Assembly (NCBI GenBank): GCA_028287035.1
Contig: JAQBQL010000265.1
Span: 1-34,931, forward strand
Reading direction: 5' to 3'
Length of the DNA: 34,931 bases
Source of the DNA: Labilithrix sp.
GTDB lineage: Bacteria > Myxococcota > Polyangia > Polyangiales > Polyangiaceae
In this document: piece by piece, positions 7,394 through 14,765 of the stretch
How the letters are laid out: every line of letters begins with the position of its first letter
Numbering within the stretch: position 1 is the stretch's first letter
Notes under the pieces: model-generated
Seen by the model: the letters and a program-made list of their open reading frames with translations, nothing else
Database searches by the model: none
What the model was told of the DNA's origin: nothing
Position numbers and translations under genes: made by a program

Positions 7394-8992
7394 GTGCTGC
7401 GGATGCCGAGCTTCGCAGTACGTCTAGGGCTCGCGCTCGCCAGCGTGGGTAGCGCGAGCGCCCTCGGCAGCGGCTGCTCCGTCGAGCGCTCCACGTCTTC
7501 GCCGCCGACCTACGACGGCGCGGTCGCGCCGTTGCTCGCCGCACGCTGCGCCACGTGCCATGGCGCGATTGCGCCGGCCGCGGGCTGGAGCGCGACGACC
7601 TATCTCGATGCCGTCGCGTGCACCGCGGACGGGACTCCCGTGACGCTGCCCGCCAGCGGACCGGCGCCGATCGTCCGCGTGCTCGGCGACCCGACGCACG
7701 CCGCGCTCCTGTCAGGCGCCGAGCGGGATCTCGTCGTCGCGTGGGTGAACGCGGGAACACCCAAGTTCCGCGGCACCGCACACGCTCCGAGCTTCGTCGA
7801 CCCGCGGTCCGATCAGAGTCACGGGCGAATGCTCCGCAGCAAGCAGTGGAAGCCGATGCTCGACGCCGACGACCCCGCCGCGTGCGGCCGGTGTCACGAC
7901 GGCGCGCCGTCGCGCCCGTCCGGAATCACGACGAGCGCGCCCGGCGCGCCCGCGTGCACGACGTGCCATCAGGAGCCGGGCGGCGCGCTCGGCTGCAATA
8001 CCTGCCACGGCGGGGGCGCCGGCGAGGGCGCGGCCGCGAAGGCGCGCGCTCGTTCGTATCCGCCGCGCAGCGCCTGCTTCTTCCCGGCCGATGCCGCAGT
8101 CGCGACCGCGCACGCTGCGCACGTCGAGGGCGACGCGACGCACGCGAACGGCGTCGCCTGCTCGACGTGCCATCCGATGCCCGGCAATCCCGTGATCGGC
8201 GGGGCTCACGCGAACGGCCACGTCGAGGTGCAGCTCGACACGGTCATCGCCGGCAAGGCGGCCTCGTTCGACGCGACCACGAAGGCGTGCGCGACGACCT
8301 GCCATGCCGGCCCCGCCGCGGCGCGGCCCGTGGTGGCGTGGACCGATCGCGCTCCCGCGAAATGCGGTGATTGCCATTCATCCCCGCCGCCCGACCACTT
8401 CGAAGGAAGCTGCACCGGGTGCCATCGCGAGGTGAATGCCAAGGGCGACGCGTTCGTTGCACCCGCCTTGCTGCACGTGAACGGTCATGTCGACGTGGGC
8501 GACGGCAGCGGCGCGTGCGGAGCATGCCACGGCAAGGGGAACGATCCCTGGCCCGCGACCGCTGCACACCCGGCGCACCAGCATCCGGCCGCGGCCGCGG
8601 CGGCGCCTTGCGAGAGTTGCCACGCCGTGCCCACCGCCTACGGCCCGGGCACCGGCCATCCGCGCGGCGGCCGGGCGACCGTCGCCCTCACCGGCCGCGC
8701 CGCCGCGCGCGGTACCCAGGCGAGCTTCACGGGCGGATCATGCCAGGCCGTCTACTGCCATGGTGCGGGCCTCGAAGGCACCGTCGCCGCCGTCCCCTCG
8801 TGGACGGACCTCACCGGAAGCGCCCGCGCATGCGGCGCGTGCCATGCGGCGCCGCCGGCCGCGCCGCATCCCGCGTCCCCGGCGTGCGACCTCTGCCATC
8901 GCGACGCGGTGGTGACGATGACCGGGCCGGCGATCTCTCCGGCCTTCGCGGCCTTTCACGTCAACGGCGTGGTCGACCGCGGCGGCAACTGA
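7394..8992 (+). CDS. Multiheme c-type cytochrome lipoprotein, CxxCH/CxxxxCH type (about 13 hemes)
   Basis: A 532-residue exported protein with signal peptide and lipobox ALGSGC (Cys28). Eleven CxxCH sites can be counted (CATCH, CGRCH, CTTCH, CNTCH, CSTCH, CGDCH, CTGCH, CGACH, CESCH, CGACH, CDLCH). There is also one CX3CH site (CATTCH) and one CX4CH site (CQAVYCH). The pattern CX4CH, then a Trp (PSWTD), then CGACHAAPP matches the Geobacter-type CxxxxCH...CXXCH domain, repeated in degenerate form. The first part (YDGAVAPLLAARCATCHG) resembles a mono-heme cytochrome domain. GTG at 7394 or ATG at 7403 may be the start. The gene converges on the 27-heme gene with 16 bases between. It is likely an outer-surface or periplasmic electron carrier. 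Confidence 0.88.
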   Translation: MLRMPSFAVRLGLALASVGSASALGSGCSVERSTSSPPTYDGAVAPLLAARCATCHGAIAPAAGWSATTYLDAVACTADGTPVTLPASGPAPIVRVLGDPTHAALLSGAERDLVVAWVNAGTPKFRGTAHAPSFVDPRSDQSHGRMLRSKQWKPMLDADDPAACGRCHDGAPSRPSGITTSAPGAPACTTCHQEPGGALGCNTCHGGGAGEGAAAKARARSYPPRSACFFPADAAVATAHAAHVEGDATHANGVACSTCHPMPGNPVIGGAHANGHVEVQLDTVIAGKAASFDATTKACATTCHAGPAAARPVVAWTDRAPAKCGDCHSSPPPDHFEGSCTGCHREVNAKGDAFVAPALLHVNGHVDVGDGSGACGACHGKGNDPWPATAAHPAHQHPAAAAAAPCESCHAVPTAYGPGTGHPRGGRATVALTGRAAARGTQASFTGGSCQAVYCHGAGLEGTVAAVPSWTDLTGSARACGACHAAPPAAPHPASPACDLCHRDAVVTMTGPAISPAFAAFHVNGVVDRGGN

Positions 8993-9008
8993 GCCGCCGC
9001 CCCGCCGC

Positions 9009-10778
9009 TCACGGAGCGCGGAAGATGTGACACCCGTTGCACTTCGTGGCGGCCTTTTGGTGGTTCTTCCGGTCCTCGTGGCAGCTCGTGCACGTGGCGC
9101 GGTCATCACGCACCGGCTGGTGCGCCGAATGGCACGTCCCGCACTGCTGGTGACCCGCCGGGTTCTTGCCAATCAGCTTGTGCAGGCCGGGGAGCTTGGG
9201 ATTCGTGTGGCACGTGAGGCAGGTCGGCGGTGACGACGGCCCCTTGGGTCCCTTCGGGGCCGCCGGCCCGTGGGGCTGATGGCACGTCGCGCAGCCGCCC
9301 GGGACGTGGGAGTGCTTGGTGGAGGCCTCCTGCGCGTGGCAGGTCGCGCACGCTGCCCCCTTGGTCAGATGGCCATCGTGCGGCGCGTGGCAGCCCTGGC
9401 ACGCCTGGTGGCCGGGCGGCGCGCTGCTCGCCTCCTGCGAATGGCAAGAAGCGCACGGCTTCTCGCGCTCCGGCTTGTGGACGTCGCTGTGGCACTGGAT
9501 GCAATCCTTGTGGCCGAGGCTCTGCATCGCGACCTTCGTCTCGCTCGCGTGACACGACGTGCAGAGGGCCGCCTTCGGCTTGCCGAGCCTGAACTCATGC
9601 GGCTTGTGGCAACTCGTGCAGCCGAGGCCCTTCGTGTGACCGGTCACGTCCGAGGTGGCCTCCTTGTGACACGTCGTGCACGGCTTGGCGATCGCCATCG
9701 CGGTCGTGGCCGACGCCTTCTTCGGGTGGAGATCGTGGCAGCTCGTGCACGTGCTGGCCCCACCGGGCGCGTGATCGACGGTGATCGCGGAATGGCAAGA
9801 AACGCAGGCGTTCCCCATCGACGCCTTCGGCTCGTGCGGCTTGTGGCAGTTGTCACACGCGGCGTGCGCCGCGATCCCGGGAGCCCCCAGCGTCGGCTTG
9901 TTGGCATGACACGTGGAGCACGAGGCGCGGGCCTGCTGCGTCTCGTGCGGCTTGTGGCATGTCGCACATTCGGTATGAGCGGCCGTCAGGGCCGGGCGCT
10001 TCTCGGCGTGGCACGTGACGCACGCTTTCACCGCGGCGCGCGTCGCCTGGTGCGGCTCGTGACACGTCACGCACGCCGGATGGCCGGATGGCTTGTCGCC
10101 CTGCGGCTTGTCCTCGTGGCAGCCGCGGCAGGTCCCCTGGGCGACGACGGCGTGCGCGTGGGGCGCGTGGCAGTCCGCGCAGGTGCCGCTCGCGGCGTGA
10201 ATCGCATCCGTGGCGTGCGGCGGATGACCGGCCACGTCGGTCGAGACCTTCATGCTGCCGTGCTGGGCGGTCGTCTCCTTGTGGCAGGTCGCGCAATCGG
10301 CTTGCAGCGCCTTCTGCTCACCGTGCGGCGCATGACACGAGATGCAGGGGGCGCCCGACGAGACGTGCACCGCCACCGCCGCGCTCTTCCCCTGCGTGCC
10401 CGCGTGACAGCCCAGGCAGGTCGGCGCCGGCGTCGCCGTGAACTGGTGACACGTGAGACACGTGGTCGGATTCTCGGAGTTGCCGTCGTGGTGGTGCTCG
10501 ACCTCCTTGGCGTGGCAGCTCGTGCAGGCGGTCTCGCGGAGGCTGCGGAAACCGCCGTCCGATTCGTCGTGACAGCTGCTGCACTTGATATCGGCCTTGC
10601 CGACGTGCGCCCGGTGGCCAGGGCTGTCGTGGACGTCGGCCCACTCCTGCGGCACGAGCGAGGGCGACAGCGGCGGCCGCTTCAGCAGCGGCACGGTGCG
10701 CACCCCGAAGAACGCGAGCGCCGCGGCCACGCCGATGGCGAGGAGACCGAGGAGGAGGATGCGGCGCCGCCTGGTCAT
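9009..10778 (-). CDS. 27-heme c-type cytochrome anchored in the inner membrane
   Basis: A 589-residue protein with a basic start (MTRRRR), one membrane helix (about 7-25) and no clear cleavage site, so it is probably anchored in the inner membrane facing the periplasm. Counting CxxCH gives 27 sites from CSSCH (66-70) to CNGCH (580-584), one per 19 or so residues over the heme region. The repeat unit is CxxCHxPH, about 10 residues, then CxxCH, the paired-CXXCH (doubled heme) arrangement. There is little sequence between hemes besides Lys, Pro and His, consistent with an elongated heme wire. ATG 10778 is chosen because it overlaps the upstream stop (ATGA) and gives a clean helix; another in-frame ATG lies at 10805. 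It is coupled to the 13-heme lipoprotein and the beta-barrel genes. Confidence 0.92.
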   Translation of the reverse strand: MTRRRRILLLGLLAIGVAAALAFFGVRTVPLLKRPPLSPSLVPQEWADVHDSPGHRAHVGKADIKCSSCHDESDGGFRSLRETACTSCHAKEVEHHHDGNSENPTTCLTCHQFTATPAPTCLGCHAGTQGKSAAVAVHVSSGAPCISCHAPHGEQKALQADCATCHKETTAQHGSMKVSTDVAGHPPHATDAIHAASGTCADCHAPHAHAVVAQGTCRGCHEDKPQGDKPSGHPACVTCHEPHQATRAAVKACVTCHAEKRPALTAAHTECATCHKPHETQQARASCSTCHANKPTLGAPGIAAHAACDNCHKPHEPKASMGNACVSCHSAITVDHAPGGASTCTSCHDLHPKKASATTAMAIAKPCTTCHKEATSDVTGHTKGLGCTSCHKPHEFRLGKPKAALCTSCHASETKVAMQSLGHKDCIQCHSDVHKPEREKPCASCHSQEASSAPPGHQACQGCHAPHDGHLTKGAACATCHAQEASTKHSHVPGGCATCHQPHGPAAPKGPKGPSSPPTCLTCHTNPKLPGLHKLIGKNPAGHQQCGTCHSAHQPVRDDRATCTSCHEDRKNHQKAATKCNGCHIFRAP

Positions 10779-11833
10779 GATCCGAGCGCGTGGCATTGCC
10801 GACAAGGGACGTCGCGCCGCTTGTCCTTCTGACTGACGAAGCCCGCGCCATGAGGGCTGCCGCCGGGACCGCCGACCTTGTGACAGCCGACGCAGAGCTG
10901 CTCGCCGGCGCCGCCGTGACAGCCAGCGCAGGACAGCGGGTCGAGCCGCGCGGCGTTACCGTGACCGCCGCCGCGGCCGCCGCCGATCCAGCCGCGTGGA
11001 TGCGGTCCGCTGCTGCCGCGGACGTTCTTCGCCCCGACGTTCTCGCGTGCGTGGCACTCGGAGCAGGACGCCTCCGAGTGACACGTCGTGCAGAGCCCGG
11101 GCTGGGCGCGAGACTCGAGGGCGTGCCGTGACTTGAACCCCGCGCGGTGGAGGCCAGAGAGGCGCGGATCGTCGAAGGCGAGGCGCGCGGGAAGGCCCGG
11201 CGTGGTCACGCCGTGACAGCTCGAACAGAATCGCTCGGCGTGACACGTCGCGCAGAGATCGCGGGAGCTCGCCGCGCGGACGCCGTGCTCGCGGATGAAG
11301 TCACCCTCGTGCACGATGTGGCTGTCTGGCTTGATGCGCTCGCCGGGCAGATCGACGTGGCAGCCGTCGCACGTCCGCATCGCGAACTGGTCCTCGTGCT
11401 GGTGGCAGCCGAAGCACGTCGCCATCGGGGCGAGCAGCGTGTCCGGGCTGGGGTCGCCGATCTTGACGTGACAGCGGATGCATTGCCCGTTGGCCGCGGA
11501 CATGTGCTTCCGGTGCTCGAAGCGCAGCGTGACCCGGGCGTTCTCCGCGCTGGCGCGCTCGTGCGGTGTTCCGTGACAGCCGGTGCAGGAGTGTTCGTCG
11601 TGAGGCTTCTGGTGGCATTTCCGGCACGTCGCGTCGGTCGGCAGGTGGAGGGGTCCCTCCTCGCCCGCCGCCATGATCCCGGAGTGACAATCGAGGCAGC
11701 TCACGCCGTTCAGCACGTGGGAGCGATGCTCGAAGAGCGCCGGCCCGGTCTTCGGCCGTATGCCAAGGATCCCGGCGCACGCCGCGAGGAGCAGCGGCAA
11801 CGCGAGGAGCACGAGGCGGAGGAGCCGGCGCAT
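10775..11833 (-). CDS. 13-heme c-type cytochrome lipoprotein
   Basis: A 352-residue protein with signal peptide MRRLLRLVLLALPLLLAAC ending in lipobox LLAAC (Cys19). Thirteen CxxCH sites run from CLDCH (46-50) to CRQCH (344-348). Several are followed or preceded by extra His that could be distal ligands (HDEHSCTGCH, CHQHEDQF). A Gly-rich loop interrupts the hemes near residue 290. Lipidation suggests attachment to the outer membrane. The start overlaps the beta-barrel stop by one base (TGATG) and its stop overlaps the 27-heme start (ATGA), so the three are one translationally coupled unit. By analogy with MtrA/MtrB or OmaB/OmbB pairs, it may sit at or in the barrel; this is inference from gene order. 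Confidence 0.9.
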   Translation of the reverse strand: MRRLLRLVLLALPLLLAACAGILGIRPKTGPALFEHRSHVLNGVSCLDCHSGIMAAGEEGPLHLPTDATCRKCHQKPHDEHSCTGCHGTPHERASAENARVTLRFEHRKHMSAANGQCIRCHVKIGDPSPDTLLAPMATCFGCHQHEDQFAMRTCDGCHVDLPGERIKPDSHIVHEGDFIREHGVRAASSRDLCATCHAERFCSSCHGVTTPGLPARLAFDDPRLSGLHRAGFKSRHALESRAQPGLCTTCHSEASCSECHARENVGAKNVRGSSGPHPRGWIGGGRGGGHGNAARLDPLSCAGCHGGAGEQLCVGCHKVGGPGGSPHGAGFVSQKDKRRDVPCRQCHALGS

Positions 11834-13020
11834 CACCGGCCCCACGCGTAGGAGGCGCGCACGAACGTGTTGAGCTCGCGCGAGGTGGTGCTGGTGGCGC
11901 CGGCCTCGGCGGCCGCGGCGAGGTCGAGGGCCCGCGTCGCCTGCCACGTGATCGCGACGAGGACCCACGGCCACACGCTGCCCCGGTTTGCGGGCGCATC
12001 GGCGGCAGCGATCTCGATCTCCGTCGAGGCGCGCAGGATTCCTCGCTTCAGGGGGACGACGCCGATCCCGCGGATACCGCTCCACGACGCGCCCGGGGTG
12101 CCCTGGCGCCGGAGCTCGAGGCCGAGGCTCCCGTCGCCCTTGTCGTCGGTACGCAAGGTGGCGCGCGCCATGAGCTCGGCGCCGACGCGACCGGCCTGCG
12201 ATTGCGAGGCGCCGCTCCCGAGCACGTCGAGCCGCGGCGCCGCCCTCCAGCGGAGGCTCGCGCCGAGGCGCGTCGAGGGCACGTCACCGAGCACGGAGAA
12301 GAGAGAGGTGGCCGGCAGGAGGCGCGACGGTGAGCGGCGCGTCCCGAAGAGCTCGAGACGCAGATCCTTCGAGCGCGCCGCGACGGAGGCGAGCGCGTCG
12401 GTGATGCCGGGCGCGATCACGTCCTTCGATGCGCGCGCCGCGACATCGACCCAGGAGAGCGGGAGGGCCGCGAAGTCGAGGCCGGCTTCCTCGTCGGCGA
12501 TCCTCCCGTGACCGCGCCGCTGGACGTACGCGAAGCCCACCGTGGCATGCGCCGCGATCACCTGCGCGACGCGCCCGCCGACTGCCCAATCGTACGCGCG
12601 ATCGCCGAAGCGCTCCACCACCGGCGCGCCGCCGAACCCCTCGACCGACGTACCCCAGGAGGTCCGCGCGAGCCCCGTCGCGCCGTCCAGGTGAAGCGGC
12701 CGGATCGCGCCCGCCGTCTCGAGGAACCTTCCGACCCGGAGATCGCCGTGCCCGCTCGGATCGTGGAGCCGGACCACCATCGTGAGCACGTCGCCGCCCG
12801 ACGTGAGCTGGCCGGCGCCGAGCCACGCGAGCCCCTCGGCGCTGAGCCAGGGCTTCGCGTTGTCCTCGCCGGAGAGGACGAGCAGACCGACGGGGCGTGG
12901 CGTTTGCACGTACGCGTCCCCACGGAGCTGCAGCGGCTCGGCGGACGCACGGGTGGCCAGGGTCACCATGACGAGCATCGCCAGGGCACAAGCCGTCCGA
13001 AGAAGAGAACCTTGGAACAT
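11833..13020 (-). CDS. Probable outer-membrane beta-barrel protein of a cytochrome conduit
   Basis: A 395-residue exported protein with a cleavable signal peptide (cut after ASA, residue 27). It has no Cys in the mature part and so no heme. The body alternates polar and hydrophobic residues in many short strands, such as ASLRWRAAPRLDVLG, GSLGLELRRQG and VLVAITWQATRALDLAA, ending FVRASYAWGR. This is the look of a transmembrane barrel, although the final residue is Arg rather than the usual Phe or Trp. The mature length of about 368 suggests 16-20 strands, smaller than MtrB. It is first in the unit with the 13-heme and 27-heme cytochromes, so a porin partner role is inferred. It is not recognised as a named family. 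The start codon overlaps the divergent NapC-like gene. Confidence 0.68.
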   Translation of the reverse strand: MFQGSLLRTACALAMLVMVTLATRASAEPLQLRGDAYVQTPRPVGLLVLSGEDNAKPWLSAEGLAWLGAGQLTSGGDVLTMVVRLHDPSGHGDLRVGRFLETAGAIRPLHLDGATGLARTSWGTSVEGFGGAPVVERFGDRAYDWAVGGRVAQVIAAHATVGFAYVQRRGHGRIADEEAGLDFAALPLSWVDVAARASKDVIAPGITDALASVAARSKDLRLELFGTRRSPSRLLPATSLFSVLGDVPSTRLGASLRWRAAPRLDVLGSGASQSQAGRVGAELMARATLRTDDKGDGSLGLELRRQGTPGASWSGIRGIGVVPLKRGILRASTEIEIAAADAPANRGSVWPWVLVAITWQATRALDLAAAAEAGATSTTSRELNTFVRASYAWGR

Positions 13021-13656
13021 TCGCCTATCACGCTCGCTGCGCTCGTGTGCGCGGGGCTCTCATGCACGATCGTGACCTGGTTCCTGCTCAGGCGTCCCAG
13101 GCTCGATCGCCATGCCAAGCTCCTGCTGCTGTTCGGCCTCGGCGTGTTCCCGATCGGCGCTGCCGGGGCGGCCAACGTGCAGGGCTACGAGGCCACCACC
13201 AAACGCACCTTCTGCGGCTCGTGCCACGTCATGACGCCCTATTCGCAGGATTCGGAGAATGCCCAGAGCACGGGGCTCGCCTCGCGACACGCGAGAAACG
13301 AGTTCTTCGGAGACGTCAACTGTTACACGTGCCACGCCGATTACGGCATGTACGGCACGGTGCTGACGAAGGCCGGCGGCATGCGGCACGTCTGGCTGTA
13401 TTACACGGAGTTTCACGGCATGAGCCTCGAGGAGGCGCGCGAGAAGATCCACATCCGCAAGCCGTTTCCCAATGCCAATTGCATGCACTGCCACTCGACG
13501 GAGCTGCAGGGCTGGCAGCGCGTCGCCGAGCATCGTGCGGTCGTGCAAGACGTGCGGGCTCAGCGCATCAGTTGCGCGAGCCCGGGCTGTCATGGATTCG
13601 CCCATCCGTTCTCCAAGGCCAATGGCACGGAACTTCCTTCGGAGCTGAGGCCGTGA
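13012..13656 (+). CDS. NapC/NirT-type tetraheme membrane cytochrome (putative quinol oxidase)
   Basis: A 214-residue protein with two N-terminal hydrophobic helices (about 6-26 and 37-56). Heme sites follow: CGSCH (68-72, continuing VMTPY as in NapC-type proteins), CYTCH (104-108), CMHCH (157-161) and an atypical CX4CH, CASPGCH (188-194). This family draws electrons from membrane quinols and passes them to periplasmic cytochromes, as CymA and NrfH do. The likely start is TTG 13012, preceded by the purine run gaagaagaga; GTG 13045 is an alternative that cuts into the first helix. With TTG the gene overlaps the divergent barrel gene head-to-head by nine bases. Its stop overlaps the next gene (GTGA). 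Confidence 0.85.
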   Translation: MEHSPITLAALVCAGLSCTIVTWFLLRRPRLDRHAKLLLLFGLGVFPIGAAGAANVQGYEATTKRTFCGSCHVMTPYSQDSENAQSTGLASRHARNEFFGDVNCYTCHADYGMYGTVLTKAGGMRHVWLYYTEFHGMSLEEAREKIHIRKPFPNANCMHCHSTELQGWQRVAEHRAVVQDVRAQRISCASPGCHGFAHPFSKANGTELPSELRP

Positions 13657-13967
13657 AGCTCCATCTGCCCTCCTTCACGCCGATGGGCTGGCTGCGCGTC
13701 GCCTGCGTGATGGCGCTCGTCGGCCTCGCATTCATGATGTGGTCGCTCTTCGATCCGCGGCCGCCCCCGGTGCTCATCGCGCTCAGCGTCGGCCAGGGAA
13801 TCGGCACGATGTCACTCGCCATCTTCGTGATGGTGATCATCCGCGACTACCGCGCGCGTCGACGGGCCGCCTCAGAGGCAGAGGGGGTGCGAGCCGAGGC
13901 AGGTGCCGGCGTCGCAGCAGGCGCCGGAGACGCAACTGGGGGTACCGGTGCAGCCGGTGGTGCATGA
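13653..13967 (+). CDS. Small two-helix membrane protein coupled to the NapC-like gene
   Basis: A 104-residue protein starting at GTG 13653 (GTGA overlap with the NapC-like stop). Two hydrophobic helices are clear: GWLRVACVMALVGLAFMMW and the stretch from VLIALSVGQGIGTM to FVMVIIRD. The C-terminal 34 residues are a Glu/Ala/Gly-rich tail. The last 96 bases run antisense through the 3' end of the Cys-rich lipoprotein gene, which may be how that low-complexity tail arose. Coupling suggests a helper or stabiliser of the quinol oxidase. The family is not recognised. Confidence 0.7.
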   Translation: MKLHLPSFTPMGWLRVACVMALVGLAFMMWSLFDPRPPPVLIALSVGQGIGTMSLAIFVMVIIRDYRARRRAASEAEGVRAEAGAGVAAGAGDATGGTGAAGGA

Positions 13968-14636
13968 GGTGCCCGAGCAGCTGACCTTCTCGGCGCACGA
14001 CCGGTCACCCGAGCAATCGATGGTGTTCGTCTTTCCGTCGGCCGCCACCGTGCCTTTGCAGGAATCGGGATTCTGGCAGCGGATATCGCACGACCCGGCC
14101 TTGCAGGAGACGGGGCCAGCACACGTGCCCGCGCCGGTGCAGCTGATCTTGCACTTGCTCCCGCTGCAGGCGATGGCCTGCTTGCACGCGCCCGCGCCGA
14201 CGCACGCCACGGTGCAGGCGCTCGAGCCGGTGCAGTCGATGGCGCGCGTGCACGAGTCTCCGCCCGTGCACGTGACCGAGCACGGAATTCCCGCGGGACA
14301 CGCGATGGGGTCGTCGCAGGTCCCCGCGGCGGTGCACGTCACGATGCAGGTGCCGTCGGATCCGCACGTGCCGATCCCCGCGTCCGCACAGAGGGCCGGG
14401 CACGCCGCGACGGCATCGATGGGCCGCGCGTCCACGGCGGCGTCGAGGCCGGCTCCGTCGCGCGGCGGATCGCCACCGTCGCCAGCGTCGCTCGGCGCGG
14501 GGGACCCGTCCGGGAGGATGCTCGCCGCGTCACCGTCTCCGTACGTCAGGTCCGGGAACGAGCAGGCCCCGATGGCGGCCACGCCTGCGCCGCCCAGCAC
14601 GAGAGCCCAACGCAGACTGGAGCTTGTGTTTGGCAT
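13872..14636 (-). CDS. Cys-rich repeat lipoprotein
   Basis: A 254-residue lipoprotein (lipobox AIGAC, Cys25) with an Asp/Gly/Pro linker to about residue 75. After that come about 32 cysteines in 175 residues in short degenerate repeats such as CVGAGACKQAIACSGSKC and CTGAGTCAGPVSC. The regular spacing of roughly one Cys per 5-7 residues suggests a disulphide-rich beta-helix-like stalk on the cell surface. There is no CxxCH, so it is not a cytochrome. Such proteins are common and unnamed in Polyangia. Its 3' end overlaps the convergent membrane-protein gene by 96 bases. The function is unknown. Confidence 0.8.
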   Translation of the reverse strand: MPNTSSSLRWALVLGGAGVAAIGACSFPDLTYGDGDAASILPDGSPAPSDAGDGGDPPRDGAGLDAAVDARPIDAVAACPALCADAGIGTCGSDGTCIVTCTAAGTCDDPIACPAGIPCSVTCTGGDSCTRAIDCTGSSACTVACVGAGACKQAIACSGSKCKISCTGAGTCAGPVSCKAGSCDIRCQNPDSCKGTVAADGKTNTIDCSGDRSCAEKVSCSGTSCTTGCTGTPSCVSGACCDAGTCLGSHPLCL

Positions 14637-14765
14637 GAACCTCGGCCGCCCCTCTGCAAGGAGCGGGCGCGGCCTGGCACGCGGGGCGCCGCAAGGGCAG
14701 GCGCGCAGATCCTGCGCCTCGGCGCACCGACTGCGGGGCGCGGAGGACGCCGAGCCCGGCGGCCC

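Noticed and set aside
8993..9008. A rho-independent terminator between the convergent cytochrome genes
   Set aside because: Only 16 GC-rich bases separate the stops and no hairpin with a T-run is visible. No convincing intrinsic terminator was found anywhere in the window.
9009..10778. Many TGGCAC-N5-GC matches resembling sigma-54 promoters
   Set aside because: They come from the reverse complement of heme-site Cys-His codons inside coding sequence, so no promoter is called.
10779..10805. An earlier ATG (10805) for the 27-heme gene
   Set aside because: It adds nine residues before a complete membrane signal and would overlap the 13-heme gene by 31 bases; the ATGA-coupled ATG at 10778 fits the pattern of the unit.
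9009..11833. Regularly spaced short repeats suggesting a CRISPR array
   Set aside because: The repeats are codons of CxxCH heme sites on the minus strand and are neither identical nor separated by unique spacers of constant size.
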